A stretch of 13,275 nt of DNA from Acidobacteria bacterium AH-259-L09 (lineage in GTDB: Bacteria; Acidobacteriota; UBA6911; RPQK01), in contig JALLOL010000042.1 in the NCBI GenBank assembly GCA_027717875.1, positions 1-13,275 of the forward strand. Reading direction: 5' to 3'. Both the position numbers and the translations under genes were made by a program. Below are positions 6,722-13,275 of the stretch, piece after piece; the stretch's first letter is position 1, and each line of letters opens with the position of its first letter. The notes beneath the pieces are model-generated. The model worked only from the letters and a program-made list of their open reading frames with translations. It did no database searches and was not told the origin of the DNA.

Positions 6722-7924
6722 ATGGAGTACACAGAGGGGCCGAATAAAGCCGAACCGTTAGCCGTCTCCGTCGCCTGGGCATATGCCTTGGCAGTCCTTT
6801 TGATGCTGTTCATCTTTATGATCTTGGTTCCGGATGCCGACGGACCCTCACCCTGGGACGGAGAAGCTTTTCGCAAAGGTATGCTGGAAATGTTTGCCAA
6901 TTTCCGCATCCTTGACGAACTCGCGGACATGAGCATCGTCAGGGTTGCCGATGTTGGTGATGGATTTCTCAACGTCGATCTGGATCTGATCAGCGTATCC
7001 AATCGAAAGTTTGGCTGGGCACCCTTTTACCTCGCGGTTACCCTGGTCGCTATTGCGCTGCTGCTGCGCGCAATAAGACAGCGTTTCCTGGGCAGCCGCT
7101 TCGGCCTTCCTTCCTCCGTCAGGTGCCAAGTTTCCAGTTATTTCTTTGGACGTGGGATGAATCTTTTTTTTCCATTTGGGCCCGGCGACTTTGGCATTAA
7201 ACAAGCGCTCATTGAAAATGGCGGAACAGCCGAAGCGGCCACAGCCATCGTATTTTACAACCGAGTCTTCGAGGTCCTGGCTATTCATATTGTTCTCCTT
7301 GCAGGGTTCATTTATCTGGGCTGGGAGGGAGCGGTAGAGCCCTTCCTGTGGACTGTTGTGCTTGTTGTAGCGGTGGTTTCCATGACCCGGCCACTGGGAG
7401 GATCGACCCCGCGGAGCGGAGGGGCCAACATCTTCAGAAATATCTGGGCCGCCTTTAATGGAAGAACCATGATGAGAGCCATGGGGGAAATGCTTGAGGA
7501 GCCCATGTTCATGATTGGGATTTTGCTCCTATCGGTGATCGCTCTGGGATTGGAAATCGTTGGCTACTGGTCCATTAAACAAGCTTTTTCATCCCCCATG
7601 GACGATTACGTCTTGATGAAGAATTTGTCTTTCGTGCACTTTGTGATTGTCATCTCAGTAGCCAACATAACAAGAGTGATCCCCTTTACTTTTGCGAGCC
7701 TTGGCGTATATGAGATCGCATCCATACTTATGTTTCGAGTTTTTGCAGAGGGTTTCCTGGCGGGAACGACGGTTACCCTTCTGGATTCCATCCTGATAAA
7801 TGGCTTGAGTCTGTTCTTTTTCGTTCTCTCCCTCCGCTCCAGCCGATGTCCAAGTATCCTGGAAACGTGGCGAATGTTTTTTCATCAATCAGTGGCCAGA
7901 ACCCAACAGGCACTAACTCTTTAG
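6722..7924 (+). CDS. Flippase-like membrane protein, lysylphosphatidylglycerol-synthase TM family
   Basis: This 400-residue polytopic protein has hydrophobic segments at about 15-36, 99-118, 184-199, 205-221, 261-284, 302-318, 330-346 and 349-371. Two conserved patches mark the family whose best-known member is the flippase half of MprF: RGMNLFFPFGPGDFGIKQAL (144-163) followed by AATAIVFYNRVFEVLA, and ITRVIPFTFASLGVYEIAS (316-334). No C-terminal aminoacyl-transferase domain is present, so it cannot make lysyl-PG by itself; in this superfamily such short forms are thought to move or handle lipids. An unusual soluble insert of about 60 residues (38-97) follows helix 1. It sits between two UPF0182 genes on the same strand with gaps of 34 and 55 bases, so a joint envelope role is likely. 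The lipid is unknown. No clear ribosome-binding site was seen. Confidence 0.8.
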   Translation: MEYTEGPNKAEPLAVSVAWAYALAVLLMLFIFMILVPDADGPSPWDGEAFRKGMLEMFANFRILDELADMSIVRVADVGDGFLNVDLDLISVSNRKFGWAPFYLAVTLVAIALLLRAIRQRFLGSRFGLPSSVRCQVSSYFFGRGMNLFFPFGPGDFGIKQALIENGGTAEAATAIVFYNRVFEVLAIHIVLLAGFIYLGWEGAVEPFLWTVVLVVAVVSMTRPLGGSTPRSGGANIFRNIWAAFNGRTMMRAMGEMLEEPMFMIGILLLSVIALGLEIVGYWSIKQAFSSPMDDYVLMKNLSFVHFVIVISVANITRVIPFTFASLGVYEIASILMFRVFAEGFLAGTTVTLLDSILINGLSLFFFVLSLRSSRCPSILETWRMFFHQSVARTQQALTL

Positions 7925-7979
7925 TTGAAAGTGCCGCGTTTTACCGTTGAAGATTGTGAAGTAGAGAATCGAATAAGCC

Positions 7980-10889
7980 ATGAGTGAGAACCCATCTGGA
8001 AAAGAAGTACCCGGTGATCTACCCATTCATCGGGCGGATAAGAAGCGGAGGCTCACGTTAGAATTAGATCCGGAAGTCCAGGTAGGCATCCCTCCACCTT
8101 GGTTACTCTGGCAATCTTTTTCATTTTTGATTTGGGCGGCATACATCATCTTTATTGTGGCTGCCGTGCCACACTACTTTGTGCAATTCTGGTTCAACCA
8201 AAGCCTCGGTTATAAAACCATCTTTTGGACCAATATCCGGATGCAGCTTCTATTACTTGGAGCTTATGGAAGTGCCGTGGCAGTGGCCATTTACATTCCT
8301 ATGCGCTGGCACGCTGGGAGCCCTGCCTTGAAAAGGGCTGCAATTCATTTCGCTGTCTGGATCGGCACCTTGGCAGGATGGCTGTTTGCTCAAAACTATC
8401 AACAATTTCTGCTTGCCTTTAACGGCGTTTCGTTCGGAACCACGGACCCGGTATTCGCCAGGGACATAGGATTCTATGTTTATGTGCTTCCGGCCTGGCG
8501 CATCACTCTGACCGCACTGGAAATCTTGATCATATTGAGTGGCGTTTCTTTGCTCGTAGCACGGTACCAGGATCTGAGTTCAAGAGGAATCTTTCAGAAA
8601 AGGGAATTGAGTTTGTGGGGAAAGTTAAGCCTGTTTGCTTCTCCTTACTTAAGCGGCCTTGTCTGCTCTTTTGGAGCCGTTACTGCATTGCATACCTATT
8701 TGAGACGTTACGGACTTCTGCTTAAGGATAACGAAGAATCGGGTGTTCGTATGGGTGCCGAATATCTGGATTTGGTGGGGATTTTCTGCAACCTGAATAA
8801 CATTTACCTTATGGCGGTTGTTGAGCTTGGTTTGGCTTTGGTGGTTGGGACTATTCTTTTCCGCCTCAACAAGCGGTACGGTTGGCTGGTGCGACCGCCT
8901 GAAGGGCACGACCCTGAAAGGGGCGAGGTGAGTGCTCCGTCACTTCGTACTCCAGTTGCGATTGGGATTGTACTTCTCGCCCTGGAATTGGGGTTTTATA
9001 TGGGTCTGGTCATCAAAGAGCATGTCTTTGTGGCACCAAATGAACCGTATATACAAAAGGAGTACATCCAACGTCATATCAATGCCACTGTGAAGGGCTA
9101 CCGTCTCGCAAACATCGAGGTACACGAATGGATACCTCCTGATGATCCCTTGTCCCCCGAGGTGCTCCTGGCAAGCAAAACGGTGCAGAACGCTCCTTTT
9201 TTGCCCAGTTGGGTATCTTACCTGGAAGAGCCTCCCGACATTCAGCATTATGAGCGCATCCAAATTTCTGACACGACCATGGTCTTTGGCCCCATGCTCC
9301 AAATCTATCAGCAGCAGCAGCAACTCCGTCCCTACTACGACTTTATGTCGGTGGATGGGGTTCGCTATGTGGTTGATGGAGAAAAGCGCATGTTTGTCAG
9401 TGCGGTTCGGGAACTTCCCTCCCGCGCCCTTGTGGGCTCCAAGGAGTGGCTGAGATACTGGGGAAGCGCTGCTCTGTTGTTCACCCATGGAATGGGATTG
9501 GTCATGAGCCCTGCCAACCAAGTGGATGAGGTAGGAGCTCCTCAATATGTGGTTAAGGATGTGCCCCCACAGGTAACGCATCCTGCATTCGAACATGAAC
9601 CTCGCATCTATTTTGGCGAGGGTGCAAGAGATGACTATGTTCTTACCGGCATCAGGTATCTTAAAGAATTCGATTACGCCACCGAACAGGAACGCCAGGA
9701 GTTCATATACCCAGAGCATCTGAAAGATGGGATTGCCGTTAACTCATGGTTCAAGCGGCTGATTTTCGCACTGTATACGAAGGATGTTACAGCGTTTTTA
9801 TTTTCGCGCTACATTGACCAAAACAAAACGCGGGTTCATATTCGGCGTACGGCAATTTCACGAGCCAGGAATATCGCGCCCTTTCTCTTTCTCGATACGA
9901 ATAGCTATGCGTTTATCGCGGATAAAAGGGTTCTTTGGATGATCAACGGACTCACCTCCAGCAGCGAGTATCCTTACTCTTTTCGGGAGGTGCTAGGCGA
10001 TAAGGCGGATGAGCGGGCTGTGGAGAAGTTTCCGGAAAGAATCATCAACTACGCAGAGGACTCAGTAAAGATCACGGTCGACGCCTATAGTGGAGAAGTC
10101 CACTTCTACAAGATCGCGGATGATCCGATCGTCAACACCTGGGCAAGAGTCTATCCAGACCTCTTTGACCCCGCTTCCGCAATGCCGGCCTCGGTTGAGG
10201 CTCAACTAACCTATCCTCTGCAGTGGTTTCATATTCAGTTTGACGATATCTACAAAAGATATCATCAGCGGGATCCCATTGAGTTTTACAATGCTGAAGA
10301 CCTCTGGGATGATGCTGATGAAACACTCGGCTCCATCGGCCGGGGCTTGAGCGGATTTGGCACCACGGACCAGATGACCTTTTCTTATGAGGCCTACAAC
10401 ATTCTCCTTGATCCGGCCGACCTTCCAGCTGGTGTCGATGTGGGTAAACCGGGTGATCTGCAATTTGCCATGTTCATGCCTTTCACTCCGGAAGGTGCCC
10501 GGAACTTGCGCTCGCTCATCATTGCCTTCCATGATCCCGAAAACTACGGCAGGCTCATAAGTCTTCAGATCCCACAGGGGATGTTTGTGGCAGGACCTGA
10601 ACAAGTCGATGCCTACATCGACAATGACCGGCCGGTTCATCAGCAGGTCACCATGTGGATTCGGCACGCCTCGGAGGTGATCCGTGGCAGCACACTTCTG
10701 TTGCCGGTTGGCGGCGATCTGCTGTACCTGGAAACGATCTGGGTCAACTCCCTGCAAAATGAGTTGCCCCAACTAAAGCTCTTTGCCGTGTGGTATCACC
10801 ATCGCATCACCTCAGCTACGATACTTGAGCAAGCCATTCGAAAGCAGAGGCCGTACAGAGCCCAGACCGAATCAGAGCCGCGACCGTGA
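7980..10889 (+). CDS. UPF0182-family large membrane protein, second paralogue
   Basis: This 969-residue paralogue of the gene at 3757-6687 has the same layout: seven hydrophobic segments at about 47-71, 88-108, 120-146, 168-194, 216-240, 272-296 and 325-346, then a large soluble domain. The motifs recur: DPVFARDIGFYVYVLP (156-171), EESGVRMGAEYLDL (252-265), APNEP (352-356), VRELPS, FTHGMGLVMSPANQ and RIYFGEGARDDYVL. Divergence is spread over the N-terminus and loops, while the soluble domain is more alike. A patch at 10200-10292 is almost identical at DNA level to 5965-6057. The start ATG has only a weak GAG-type site ahead of it. The TGA stop (10887-10889) lies inside the four-base target duplication of the adjacent MITE-like element, so the gene appears complete. 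Confidence 0.9.
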   Translation: MSENPSGKEVPGDLPIHRADKKRRLTLELDPEVQVGIPPPWLLWQSFSFLIWAAYIIFIVAAVPHYFVQFWFNQSLGYKTIFWTNIRMQLLLLGAYGSAVAVAIYIPMRWHAGSPALKRAAIHFAVWIGTLAGWLFAQNYQQFLLAFNGVSFGTTDPVFARDIGFYVYVLPAWRITLTALEILIILSGVSLLVARYQDLSSRGIFQKRELSLWGKLSLFASPYLSGLVCSFGAVTALHTYLRRYGLLLKDNEESGVRMGAEYLDLVGIFCNLNNIYLMAVVELGLALVVGTILFRLNKRYGWLVRPPEGHDPERGEVSAPSLRTPVAIGIVLLALELGFYMGLVIKEHVFVAPNEPYIQKEYIQRHINATVKGYRLANIEVHEWIPPDDPLSPEVLLASKTVQNAPFLPSWVSYLEEPPDIQHYERIQISDTTMVFGPMLQIYQQQQQLRPYYDFMSVDGVRYVVDGEKRMFVSAVRELPSRALVGSKEWLRYWGSAALLFTHGMGLVMSPANQVDEVGAPQYVVKDVPPQVTHPAFEHEPRIYFGEGARDDYVLTGIRYLKEFDYATEQERQEFIYPEHLKDGIAVNSWFKRLIFALYTKDVTAFLFSRYIDQNKTRVHIRRTAISRARNIAPFLFLDTNSYAFIADKRVLWMINGLTSSSEYPYSFREVLGDKADERAVEKFPERIINYAEDSVKITVDAYSGEVHFYKIADDPIVNTWARVYPDLFDPASAMPASVEAQLTYPLQWFHIQFDDIYKRYHQRDPIEFYNAEDLWDDADETLGSIGRGLSGFGTTDQMTFSYEAYNILLDPADLPAGVDVGKPGDLQFAMFMPFTPEGARNLRSLIIAFHDPENYGRLISLQIPQGMFVAGPEQVDAYIDNDRPVHQQVTMWIRHASEVIRGSTLLLPVGGDLLYLETIWVNSLQNELPQLKLFAVWYHHRITSATILEQAIRKQRPYRAQTESEPRP

Positions 10890-10906
10890 GAGGGTGTCGC
10901 AAAAGT

Positions 10907-10930
10907 TGTAGCGTCCGTTCTCAGAACGGA
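10907..10930 (+). repeat. GTAG hairpin unit, left arm of an inverted pair
   Basis: TGTAGCG (10907-10913) is followed by a stem-loop, TCCGTTC-TCA-GAACGGA (10914-10930). The unit matches the reverse complement of 10958-10981 at 20 of 24 bases. The four differences form two paired changes (T-A to G-C and T-A to C-G) that keep the stem intact. Confidence 0.7.
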
Positions 10931-10957
10931 TCAGGCGCACCCGAGAGGTTGATCTAA

Positions 10958-10981
10958 GCCGCTCTGAGAGCGGCCGCTACA
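10958..10981 (-). repeat. GTAG hairpin unit, right arm of an inverted pair
   Basis: Read on the minus strand, TGTAGCG (10975-10981) is followed by the stem-loop GCCGCTC-TCA-GAGCGGC (10958-10974). TGTAGCG of the left unit can also pair with CGCTACA here, closing a three-way structure of one basal stem and two side hairpins joined by a 27-base linker (10931-10957). Confidence 0.7.
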
Positions 10982-11050
10982 TTCTCACTACTTTCGAAAA
11001 CACTTTTACGACGCCCTCGTGAGGAAACGGCTCTGTATGTAGTGTGAAAT

Positions 11051-13275
11051 CTATTGAAGTTGCTTCACCGGCAGGGTCATCAATTCACTGGGTTCGCTTC
11101 CCATCTGGAGGGCCAAGACGGCAATGGTCCCGCCAGCGGAGGTTAGAGTTAGGGTGCCTTGGAAGCTGCTGGTATCCGCATCCGGAAAAAGCTGGTCGAT
11201 AAAGCCGGCAATGTGCCCGTTGGCGGGGAGCTGAACCTGGGCGGTTCCTCCGGGGACCTCAATCCCGTTAGCATTGCGCAGCGCCAGCTTGAGTGTGACC
11301 TCTTGCTGGGTGGAGCTAACGACAACCTGGGTGTTTACTTTGGTCTCTGCGTCGCGCCTAACCGGCAAGATCAGGCCGGCGACGGGAGCACTGGATCCCA
11401 CTCCAACTACCCCCACCGCCGGGAACTCCAGACGTAAGACCCCCCCCACAACTCCTTCACTTGCCCTGGTCCGTACCGAGCCAACTGTGATCGAGTCCTG
11501 ATCTTTGGTCGTGAAGACGGCTGCTCCTCGCGGTGCAATGTCAAAGGGAATATTCGTGGCAGGGGCCAGCTCATTTACGGCAATGGCCAAACTCTTTCCT
11601 TCCTGGTCAAAAAAGGCCAGGGTCCCTTTTGCCCGTTTGGCGAAGGAAGGGTTGATTAAAAAGAGTGAGGAAACAAAGTTGTCCCCTTTACCAAACAAAG
11701 GAAAGTGCAGCGTCTGGTCCACCAGCACTGTCTCCTCGCCGACTGGCTTGTTGGCCATCGTCTCCTGCGGCGCAAAGGGAATGACAGGCAGAGTGGTCAG
11801 CTGCCCAGGTTGTAACGCGGTTTGAAGGGCCGTAGCAGCCATTGACCCGCCCTCAACCGTCAACGTGCCCTGGAAATCGCGAAAATCCGGGAAAAGCTCG
11901 TGGACAAAGCGAACGAGGTGCCCGTTAGCCGGTACATCAATTTCGGTCGCCTCAAGCTCCGCACCTTCCAGATCATACAAGGTCAGTTTCAGGGTGCTTT
12001 CAACACCTACGTTGGTGAGGGCTACGCCGGTCCCCAGACCGCTTACTGCGTCGATTTCCACCGGCATGATGAAAGCGTCCATCAGTGGGCTTTCCACGGC
12101 GGCTGCAATCCCTAATTCGCCGAAAGCAGAACGAACCATGCCTCCCAAGGGCCGGTCGACATAAACCTGGGCTGCTCCACTCACGAGTTCGCCCCCCCCG
12201 TCGCTCCTCAGCTCGAGACCGCCCAGGGGCGGGACGCTGAACTCGAAAGTGCTTTGAGTGGGATTGCCGTTGATGGACAGGGACAAGGGTTTGCCGTCGT
12301 CTGTGTAGAAATCGATTCTACCGCTGCTGGTTTCGCTTGTAGAAGGGTTGGTGAAAAGAAACAAGGTGGGGAGGTTTTCTCCCGTGCCGATTTGGGCAAA
12401 GAAATGTGAGTGCAGGATTTGCTCCAAGTTGGAGATGGTGTAGGTTCCCTCCGTCAGCGGGTCCGAAACAATAACTTGGCTTCCTTTGGCAGGGGAACTA
12501 GCTTGGCTGGTCTCGGTAGACATGACCGGTGAACCCGCAATATCGCCTTCATTAAAGCCGTTTAAGATCAGCCTGTCGGTACCCTCCCCGCCATCGACAT
12601 TCTCGTTCTGCTCACTGCTGACATCCCCTCTCCTGAGCATAATCGAATCGTCGCCGTCGCCGGCCATCAGAGTGTCGGTACCGAGGCCTCCCAGCAGGGT
12701 ATCGTCCCCGTCTCCACCCTCCAGGAAGTCCTTACCCAACTCGCCCTGCAGGATGTCGTTATTGTTGCCACCGAACAAGTAGTCGTTGCCGAACCCGCCC
12801 TGCAGGACGTCGTTGCCAATGTCTCCAAAGAGCCGGTCGTTGCCGTCCCAGCCAATCAGGGTGTCGTCACCGGGCCCGCCGCCCAGGGTGTCATTGCCGT
12901 CGCCACCATGGAGCCAGTCGGTGCCGACCCCGCCCAGCAGCATGTCGCTGCCATCTCCGCCCCTGAGGATGTCCTCACCGTCACCCCCGATCAAGGTGTC
13001 GTTGCCATCCCAACCAGCCAACTTGTCGTCGCCCAGTCCTCCCTCCAGGAGGTCGTGGTCGTCCCCGCCATCCAGGTCATCGTTACCCTCGCCTCCCATC
13101 AGGGTGTCCTTGTCGTCCCCGCCGTCTAGAGTGTCGTCGCCGTTGCCTCCCATCAGAGTGTCGTTACCGGCCTCGCCGTCCAGCCTGTCGGCGCCGCCTC
13201 CGCCGTCAAGCCTGTCCTCGCCGTCTCCGCCCTCCAGGAGGTCGTTGTCTTCCCCGCCGTGGAGGTCGTCGTTGC
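11051..13275 (-). CDS. RTX-type calcium-binding secreted protein, N-terminus beyond the window
   Basis: The frame is open to the right edge, so the 5' end is missing. The ATG at 13151-13153 is an internal Met within the repeats, not the start; 40 more codons of repeats lie upstream. Counting from that Met, residues 1-169 are uninterrupted RTX nonapeptides (GGxGxDxLx), which bind calcium and fold after export. A linker follows, then two tandem modules of about 210 residues, at 248-457 and 482-696. Each starts with an HF-type strand, has TNPS/INPS and a D-x-x-G-K strand, and ends PANGH...LFPD...FQGTLT...TLPV. The protein ends three residues after the second module. Typical type I substrates end shortly after the repeats, so the long C-terminal part is unusual. 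Comparable modules occur in surface proteins of Acidobacteria-like organisms. Role: probably adhesion or a cell-surface matrix; no catalytic motif was seen. Confidence 0.85.
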   Translation of the reverse strand, partial: NDDLHGGEDNDLLEGGDGEDRLDGGGGADRLDGEAGNDTLMGGNGDDTLDGGDDKDTLMGGEGNDDLDGGDDHDLLEGGLGDDKLAGWDGNDTLIGGDGEDILRGGDGSDMLLGGVGTDWLHGGDGNDTLGGGPGDDTLIGWDGNDRLFGDIGNDVLQGGFGNDYLFGGNNNDILQGELGKDFLEGGDGDDTLLGGLGTDTLMAGDGDDSIMLRRGDVSSEQNENVDGGEGTDRLILNGFNEGDIAGSPVMSTETSQASSPAKGSQVIVSDPLTEGTYTISNLEQILHSHFFAQIGTGENLPTLFLFTNPSTSETSSGRIDFYTDDGKPLSLSINGNPTQSTFEFSVPPLGGLELRSDGGGELVSGAAQVYVDRPLGGMVRSAFGELGIAAAVESPLMDAFIMPVEIDAVSGLGTGVALTNVGVESTLKLTLYDLEGAELEATEIDVPANGHLVRFVHELFPDFRDFQGTLTVEGGSMAATALQTALQPGQLTTLPVIPFAPQETMANKPVGEETVLVDQTLHFPLFGKGDNFVSSLFLINPSFAKRAKGTLAFFDQEGKSLAIAVNELAPATNIPFDIAPRGAAVFTTKDQDSITVGSVRTRASEGVVGGVLRLEFPAVGVVGVGSSAPVAGLILPVRRDAETKVNTQVVVSSTQQEVTLKLALRNANGIEVPGGTAQVQLPANGHIAGFIDQLFPDADTSSFQGTLTLTSAGGTIAVLALQMGSEPSELMTLPVKQLQ
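11066..11710 (-). repeat. Second copy of the C-terminal module in the RTX protein
   Basis: This segment encodes residues 482-696 and is the partner of 11783-12412. It is a few residues longer, mostly in the middle and before FQGTLT. The divergence points to an old duplication rather than a recent one. Confidence 0.7.
11783..12412 (-). repeat. First copy of the C-terminal module in the RTX protein
   Basis: This segment encodes residues 248-457, numbered from the Met at 13153. It aligns with 11066-11710 through NPS, GRIDFYTDDGKPLSLSING versus GTLAFFDQEGKSLAIAVNE, and the shared PANGH, LFPD, FQGTLT and TLPV landmarks. It is predicted to be all-beta. Confidence 0.7.
12647..13275 (-). repeat. 27-bp periodic RTX repeat array
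   Basis: About 22 complete nonapeptides in phase give a strict 27-base period over some 630 bases, continuing past the right edge. Individual units diverge strongly at DNA level. A weak higher-order period of six units (162 bases) is suggested by GWDGND at residues 47 and 101, numbered from the Met at 13153. Confidence 0.9.

Larger units (their letters stand above)
10886..11022. mobile_element. 129-bp MITE-like element with terminal inverted repeats and target duplication
   Basis: The element spans 10890-11018. Its ends are 17-base inverted repeats: GAGGGTGTCGCAAAAGT (10890-10906) and ACTTTTACGACGCCCTC (11002-11018), matching at 15 of 17. GTGA directly flanks it on both sides (10886-10889 and 11019-11022), as expected for a four-base target duplication. 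The left GTGA includes the UPF0182 stop codon TGA, so insertion left that protein unchanged. Inside are two inverted GTAG hairpin units. No ORF is present, so any movement would need a transposase in trans. It sits between convergent genes and may also fold into a bidirectional RNA end. It could instead be a REP pair with long arms rather than a DNA-transposon derivative. Confidence 0.65.

Noticed and set aside
8940..9719. Minus-strand frame of 259 codons within the second UPF0182 gene
   Set aside because: Antisense shadow of a conserved region; the matching antisense frame is broken in the first paralogue, so it is not conserved.
12647..13275. Regular 27-base periodicity resembling a CRISPR or tandem satellite
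   Set aside because: The period equals the nine-codon RTX motif, the frame is open throughout, and there are no constant repeats with unique spacers.

Overview
The window looks like a stretch of chromosome from a Gram-negative, environmental, Acidobacteriota-, Poribacteria- or PVC-like bacterium. The reasons are a Tat-exported Gfo/Idh/MocA oxidoreductase, an RTX-type secreted protein whose non-RTX modules resemble those of such phyla, GTAG-headed REP-like hairpins, and moderate GC content. The phylum is an inference from gene style. No rRNA, tRNA, CRISPR array, transposase or phage gene was seen.

Layout. Positions 1-1472 hold a VapBC-type toxin-antitoxin pair on the minus strand, behind a short promoter that appears to give a leaderless vapB message. 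The pair lies between two copies of a structured dispersed repeat (2-59 and 1398-1456). Positions 1473-3488 hold a two-gene minus-strand operon: a Tat-signal Gfo/Idh/MocA oxidoreductase, then a small HEAT-repeat protein. Positions 3489-3756 are a divergent intergenic region carrying a GTAG hairpin and a 42-codon ORF with a strong ribosome-binding site. Positions 3757-10889 are the core of the window on the plus strand: two large paralogous UPF0182 membrane proteins (976 and 969 aa) on either side of a 400-aa flippase-like membrane protein of the lysylphosphatidylglycerol-synthase TM family. Positions 10890-11018 are a 129-bp MITE-like element inserted at the stop codon of the second UPF0182 gene. 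Positions 11051-13275 hold the 3' part of a minus-strand RTX calcium-binding protein that runs off the right edge.

How the genes may work together. The UPF0182/flippase-like/UPF0182 block is probably one transcription unit acting on the cell envelope, with the flippase-like protein handling a lipid and the UPF0182 pair contributing seven-helix membrane domains and large extracytoplasmic domains. UPF0182 has no established function, so this cassette is the best candidate here for an undescribed system. The two paralogues share a sharply bounded patch of near-identical DNA that suggests gene conversion. The MITE-like element contains two inverted GTAG hairpins whose differences are all compensated by base pairing.
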